Source of the DNA: an uncultured Prevotella sp.
GTDB lineage: Bacteria; Bacteroidota; Bacteroidia; Bacteroidales; Bacteroidaceae
DNA: 14,828 nucleotides
Direction of reading: 5' to 3'
Assembly (NCBI GenBank): GCA_900770025.1
Contig: CAAGIW010000068.1
Location: 1 to 14,828 of the forward strand
Part shown: piece by piece, positions 13,027 to 14,828 of the stretch
Layout of the letters: each line of letters begins with the position of its first letter
Position numbering within the stretch: position 1 is the stretch's first letter
Notes under the pieces: generated by a model
The model's database searches: none
What the model was told of the DNA's origin: nothing
What the model saw: the letters and a program-made list of their open reading frames with translations, nothing else
Program-made: the position numbers and the translations under genes

Positions 13027-13977
13027 TCAGATTTCCTCCTCTATTTTGTAGTCGTTCCTGTCGTGCGAAGAGCGGCTCACCAAGTCGCCGATGAATCCGC
13101 TGAGGAACAGTTGAGTGCCGATAATCATCATGGTCAGTGCGATGTAGAAGTAGGGCGAGTCGGTGACTAACCGCTGCGGAATGCCTTGGGTCAGGGCATA
13201 GAGCTTGTCCACGCCCAGGATAAAGGCGGCCACAAAGCCTATGAAGAACATGATGGTGCCCAAAAAGCCGAACACGTGCATCGGCTTGCGGCCGAAACTG
13301 CTCAGAAACCAAAGAGTGATAAGGTCTAAGTAGCCGTTGAAGAAGCGGTTCAGACCAAACTTAGAGCTGCCATATTTGCGTGCCTGATGGTGCACCACCT
13401 TCTCGCCGATGCGGTCGAAACCGGCATTCTTTGCCAAATAGGGGATGTAGCGGTGCATCTCTCCATACACTTCGATGTTCTTCACCACGTCCTTGCGATA
13501 GGCCTTCAAGCCGCAGTTGAAGTCGTGCAGGTTCTTGATGCCGCTTATCTTGCGTGCCGTGGCGTTAAACAGTTTGGTGGGCAGTGTCTTCGACAGGGGG
13601 TCATACCGCTTCTGCTTATAGCCCGAAACAAGGTCATACCCGTCTATCTTGATCATCTTGAACAGGGCTGGAATCTCGTCGGGAGAGTCCTGAAGGTCGG
13701 CATCCATCGTAATCACCACGTCGCCCTGAGCCTGCTTGAAGCCGCAATAAAGGGCCGGACTCTTGCCGTAATTGCGGCGAAACTTGATGCCGTGCACCTC
13801 GGGATGCGTCTTCGCCAGTCCTTGAATCACGTCCCAAGATTGGTCGGTGGAACCGTCGTTCACAAAAATCACTTCAAAGGTGAAGTCGTTGGCGTGCATC
13901 ACACGCTCAATCCAAGCATACAGTTCCGGCAGCGACTCTTCTTCGTTATACAGGGGGATTACAACCGATATGTCCAT
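13027..13977 (-). CDS. Family 2 glycosyltransferase, polyprenyl-phosphate type
   Basis: The 316-residue protein is a GT2 enzyme of the DPM1/GtrB/ArnC type, which moves a sugar from a nucleotide donor to a polyprenyl phosphate at the inner membrane. The N-terminal GT-A domain shows VVIPLYNEEESL (5-16), NDGSTD (40-45), RNYGKSPALYCGF (68-80) and the metal-binding DADLQD (92-97). Two C-terminal membrane segments (about 234-255 and 276-298) and a charged cytosolic tail follow, the usual layout for this subgroup. The donor sugar cannot be told from sequence alone. It follows the DUF4199 gene by 21 nt and precedes the lipoprotein gene by 3 nt, so it probably belongs to an envelope operon. Confidence 0.93.
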   Translation of the reverse strand: MDISVVIPLYNEEESLPELYAWIERVMHANDFTFEVIFVNDGSTDQSWDVIQGLAKTHPEVHGIKFRRNYGKSPALYCGFKQAQGDVVITMDADLQDSPDEIPALFKMIKIDGYDLVSGYKQKRYDPLSKTLPTKLFNATARKISGIKNLHDFNCGLKAYRKDVVKNIEVYGEMHRYIPYLAKNAGFDRIGEKVVHHQARKYGSSKFGLNRFFNGYLDLITLWFLSSFGRKPMHVFGFLGTIMFFIGFVAAFILGVDKLYALTQGIPQRLVTDSPYFYIALTMMIIGTQLFLSGFIGDLVSRSSHDRNDYKIEEEI

Positions 13978-13998
13978 AGTCTATATATATATTATTGT

Positions 13999-14541
13999 CT
14001 AAAGTGTTTCGTTTGCTTTTTTTCTCAGTATCAGCGCCGTGGGCCAGCTCAGCACAAAACCTGCAAAGAGATTGAAGGTTAGTATGTTGAACACCAGCAT
14101 GATGGGCGATGAGTTCTGCAGTTCTGCGATGCCGCGGTTCAGGTCGTCCATGCTGATGCCGTAAGAACTGATGAGGTCGGTAGCCTCTTTGCTACGCATT
14201 ATCTCGGCATACTGGCTCATAAGCATACCGCCGTCGATGAATGCGAAGTACACATATTGCAGCAGGGCAAAGAGCAGGGAGGCATAAAAGAACATGAGCA
14301 TGTAGTAAGCGGCTCCGCGCAGCAGCGACAGACTGCCGCCACGGGCCTCGTTGCGAAACTTGAGCGTCCTCTTGGCGGCGAAGAAAGGGCTGTATATGGC
14401 AAGCATACTGCTGGTGAAGCCGAGAAAAGCCACGCTGAATCCCGCGATGTAGCAGGCAAAGCTGATAGCCCAAAGCAGTGCTAAATACAGTCCGTCAATG
14501 CGTGCGTATGCCTTCAGTTGTACGTATTCTTCTGGAGTCAT
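13999..14541 (-). CDS. DUF4199 integral membrane protein
   Basis: Function is unknown. The 180-residue protein has about four membrane segments: roughly 17-35, 36-53, 76-103 and 146-170. Between the third and fourth is a loop with SKEATDLISSYGISMDDLNRG. Segment order and the conserved-looking start (TPEEYVQLKAYARIDGLYLALLWA) fit DUF4199, a Bacteroidota family often found directly upstream of a GT2 gene like the one here. It has no signal peptide and is probably in the inner membrane. It is the first gene of the eight-gene minus-strand run and has a promoter-like site 71 nt upstream. Confidence 0.85.
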   Translation of the reverse strand: MTPEEYVQLKAYARIDGLYLALLWAISFACYIAGFSVAFLGFTSSMLAIYSPFFAAKRTLKFRNEARGGSLSLLRGAAYYMLMFFYASLLFALLQYVYFAFIDGGMLMSQYAEIMRSKEATDLISSYGISMDDLNRGIAELQNSSPIMLVFNILTFNLFAGFVLSWPTALILRKKANETL

Positions 14542-14611
14542 GGTGCAGTTTTTGCATGATGATGCCGGGTGTTGGGTGTCCTTCGCCGTGCATCATCGCT
14601 CATTATCGTTG

Positions 14612-14619
14612 CAAAAGTA
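14612..14619 (-). promoter_or_regulatory. -7 element for the DUF4199-led gene run (TACTTTTG)
   Basis: On the minus strand TACTTTTG fits TAnnTTTG. A TTTG lies upstream, but only 16 nt away, shorter than the usual 19-21. Transcription would start near 14604, about 60 nt before the DUF4199 ATG. It is back to back with the SRP RNA promoter. Confidence 0.5.
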
Positions 14620-14650
14620 AACAAATAATTCCAAACAAAGGCACATTTTG

Positions 14651-14682
14651 TTTTGCATTTTCAAATTTAATCACTACCTTTG
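14651..14682 (+). promoter_or_regulatory. SRP RNA promoter (TTTTG-N19-TACCTTTG)
   Basis: TTTTG at 14651-14655 and TACCTTTG at 14675-14682 are 19 nt apart, an excellent fit to the Bacteroidota consensus. The predicted start is near 14690, just before the 5' arm of the SRP RNA stem at 14701. Confidence 0.75.
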
Positions 14683-14699
14683 CACCCGCAACAGAAACA

Positions 14700-14797
14700 T
14701 GGGCAAGTCTTGTACGGCCAGCTCCCTTCGAATCCTCCAGGACGGGAACGTAGCAAAGGTAGTTGGTTGTAGCGGCGCGATACAAACCGCTTGCCCA
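14700..14797 (+). ncRNA. ffs: Small bacterial signal recognition particle RNA (4.5S)
   Basis: This RNA binds Ffh and directs membrane and secreted proteins to the translocon. The ends pair as GGGCAAG (14701-14707) with CTTGCCC (14790-14796), and TGTA (14711-14714) with TACA (14781-14784), forming one long imperfect hairpin. The apical part holds CCAGGACGGGAACGTAGCAA (from about 14737), which has the conserved Ffh-binding internal-loop sides AGG and AGCA around a short GGGAAC loop, equivalent to CAGG...AGCAG in E. coli 4.5S RNA. Length of about 100 nt is right for the small type without an Alu domain. The exact ends are estimated; the transcript may begin near 14690. Confidence 0.88.
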
Positions 14798-14801
14798 CCC
14801 C

Positions 14802-14828
14802 GCCTCTTTAGCTCAGTTGGCCAGAGCA
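14802..14828 (+). tRNA. tRNA gene, 5' part only, cut by the window edge
   Basis: GCCTCTT (acceptor 5' strand), TA (positions 8-9), the D arm GCTC-AGTTGGCCA-GAGC and A26 are all present with the correct lengths, so this is a tRNA start. The anticodon lies outside the window, so the amino acid cannot be assigned. It begins about 5 nt after the SRP RNA stem with no promoter between, so the two are probably cotranscribed and separated by processing. Confidence 0.88.

Noticed and set aside
14603..14785. Minus-strand 60-codon open frame over the SRP RNA
   Set aside because: It is antisense to a structured RNA gene and lacks any protein signature.

Overview
The window looks like chromosomal DNA from a Bacteroidota species, most likely Prevotellaceae (Prevotella/Segatella). 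Four things support this. Promoter-like sites have the Bacteroidota form TTTG-N19-TAnnTTTG instead of sigma70 boxes. Start codons mostly lack strong Shine-Dalgarno sequences. There are BspA-type leucine-rich-repeat genes, one with a C-terminal end (MNIIRMSNGTTRKIVK) of the kind seen on Prevotella surface proteins. Finally, the families carried (DUF4199, DUF6048, DUF6452, a SPFH/Arc pair, a short SRP RNA) are typical of the phylum. The assignment is inferred from content; no database was searched.

Layout. 1-1690 is an AT-richer, gene-poor accessory stretch. It holds a short BspA-like gene on the minus strand that stops in the middle of a repeat, a long non-coding leader in front of it, and the detached 3' end of a second BspA-like gene. 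1691-5057 is a plus-strand housekeeping block: slyD-aroC (folding/metal chaperone and chorismate synthase), then frr-rsgA (ribosome recycling factor and ribosome-assembly GTPase) behind their own promoter. A hairpin shared by the ends of two convergent genes closes this block. 5054-6258 is a minus-strand pair, a SPFH/Band 7 membrane protein followed by a small Arc-type DNA-binding protein. 6497-7573 is a plus-strand mnmA-type tRNA thiolase.

7563-14541 is a tight run of eight minus-strand genes with gaps of 21 nt or less, or overlaps. In transcription order they are: DUF4199 membrane protein, family 2 glycosyltransferase, DUF6452 lipoprotein, DUF6048 envelope protein, ApbE-type flavin transferase, Crp/Fnr-family regulator, secreted CE7-like esterase, and HI0933/BaiN-type flavoprotein. 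The first five point to the cell envelope. The last gene converges on mnmA with an 11-nt overlap. The right edge carries, on the plus strand, a well-formed promoter, the small SRP RNA and the first 27 nt of a tRNA.

Most of the window is ordinary core genome. The parts most worth a second look are the broken BspA pair, its ~470-nt leader with mutually exclusive inverted repeats, the packing of the eight-gene run, and the SRP RNA-tRNA tandem. I found no CRISPR array, intact transposase, phage gene or recognisable defence system.
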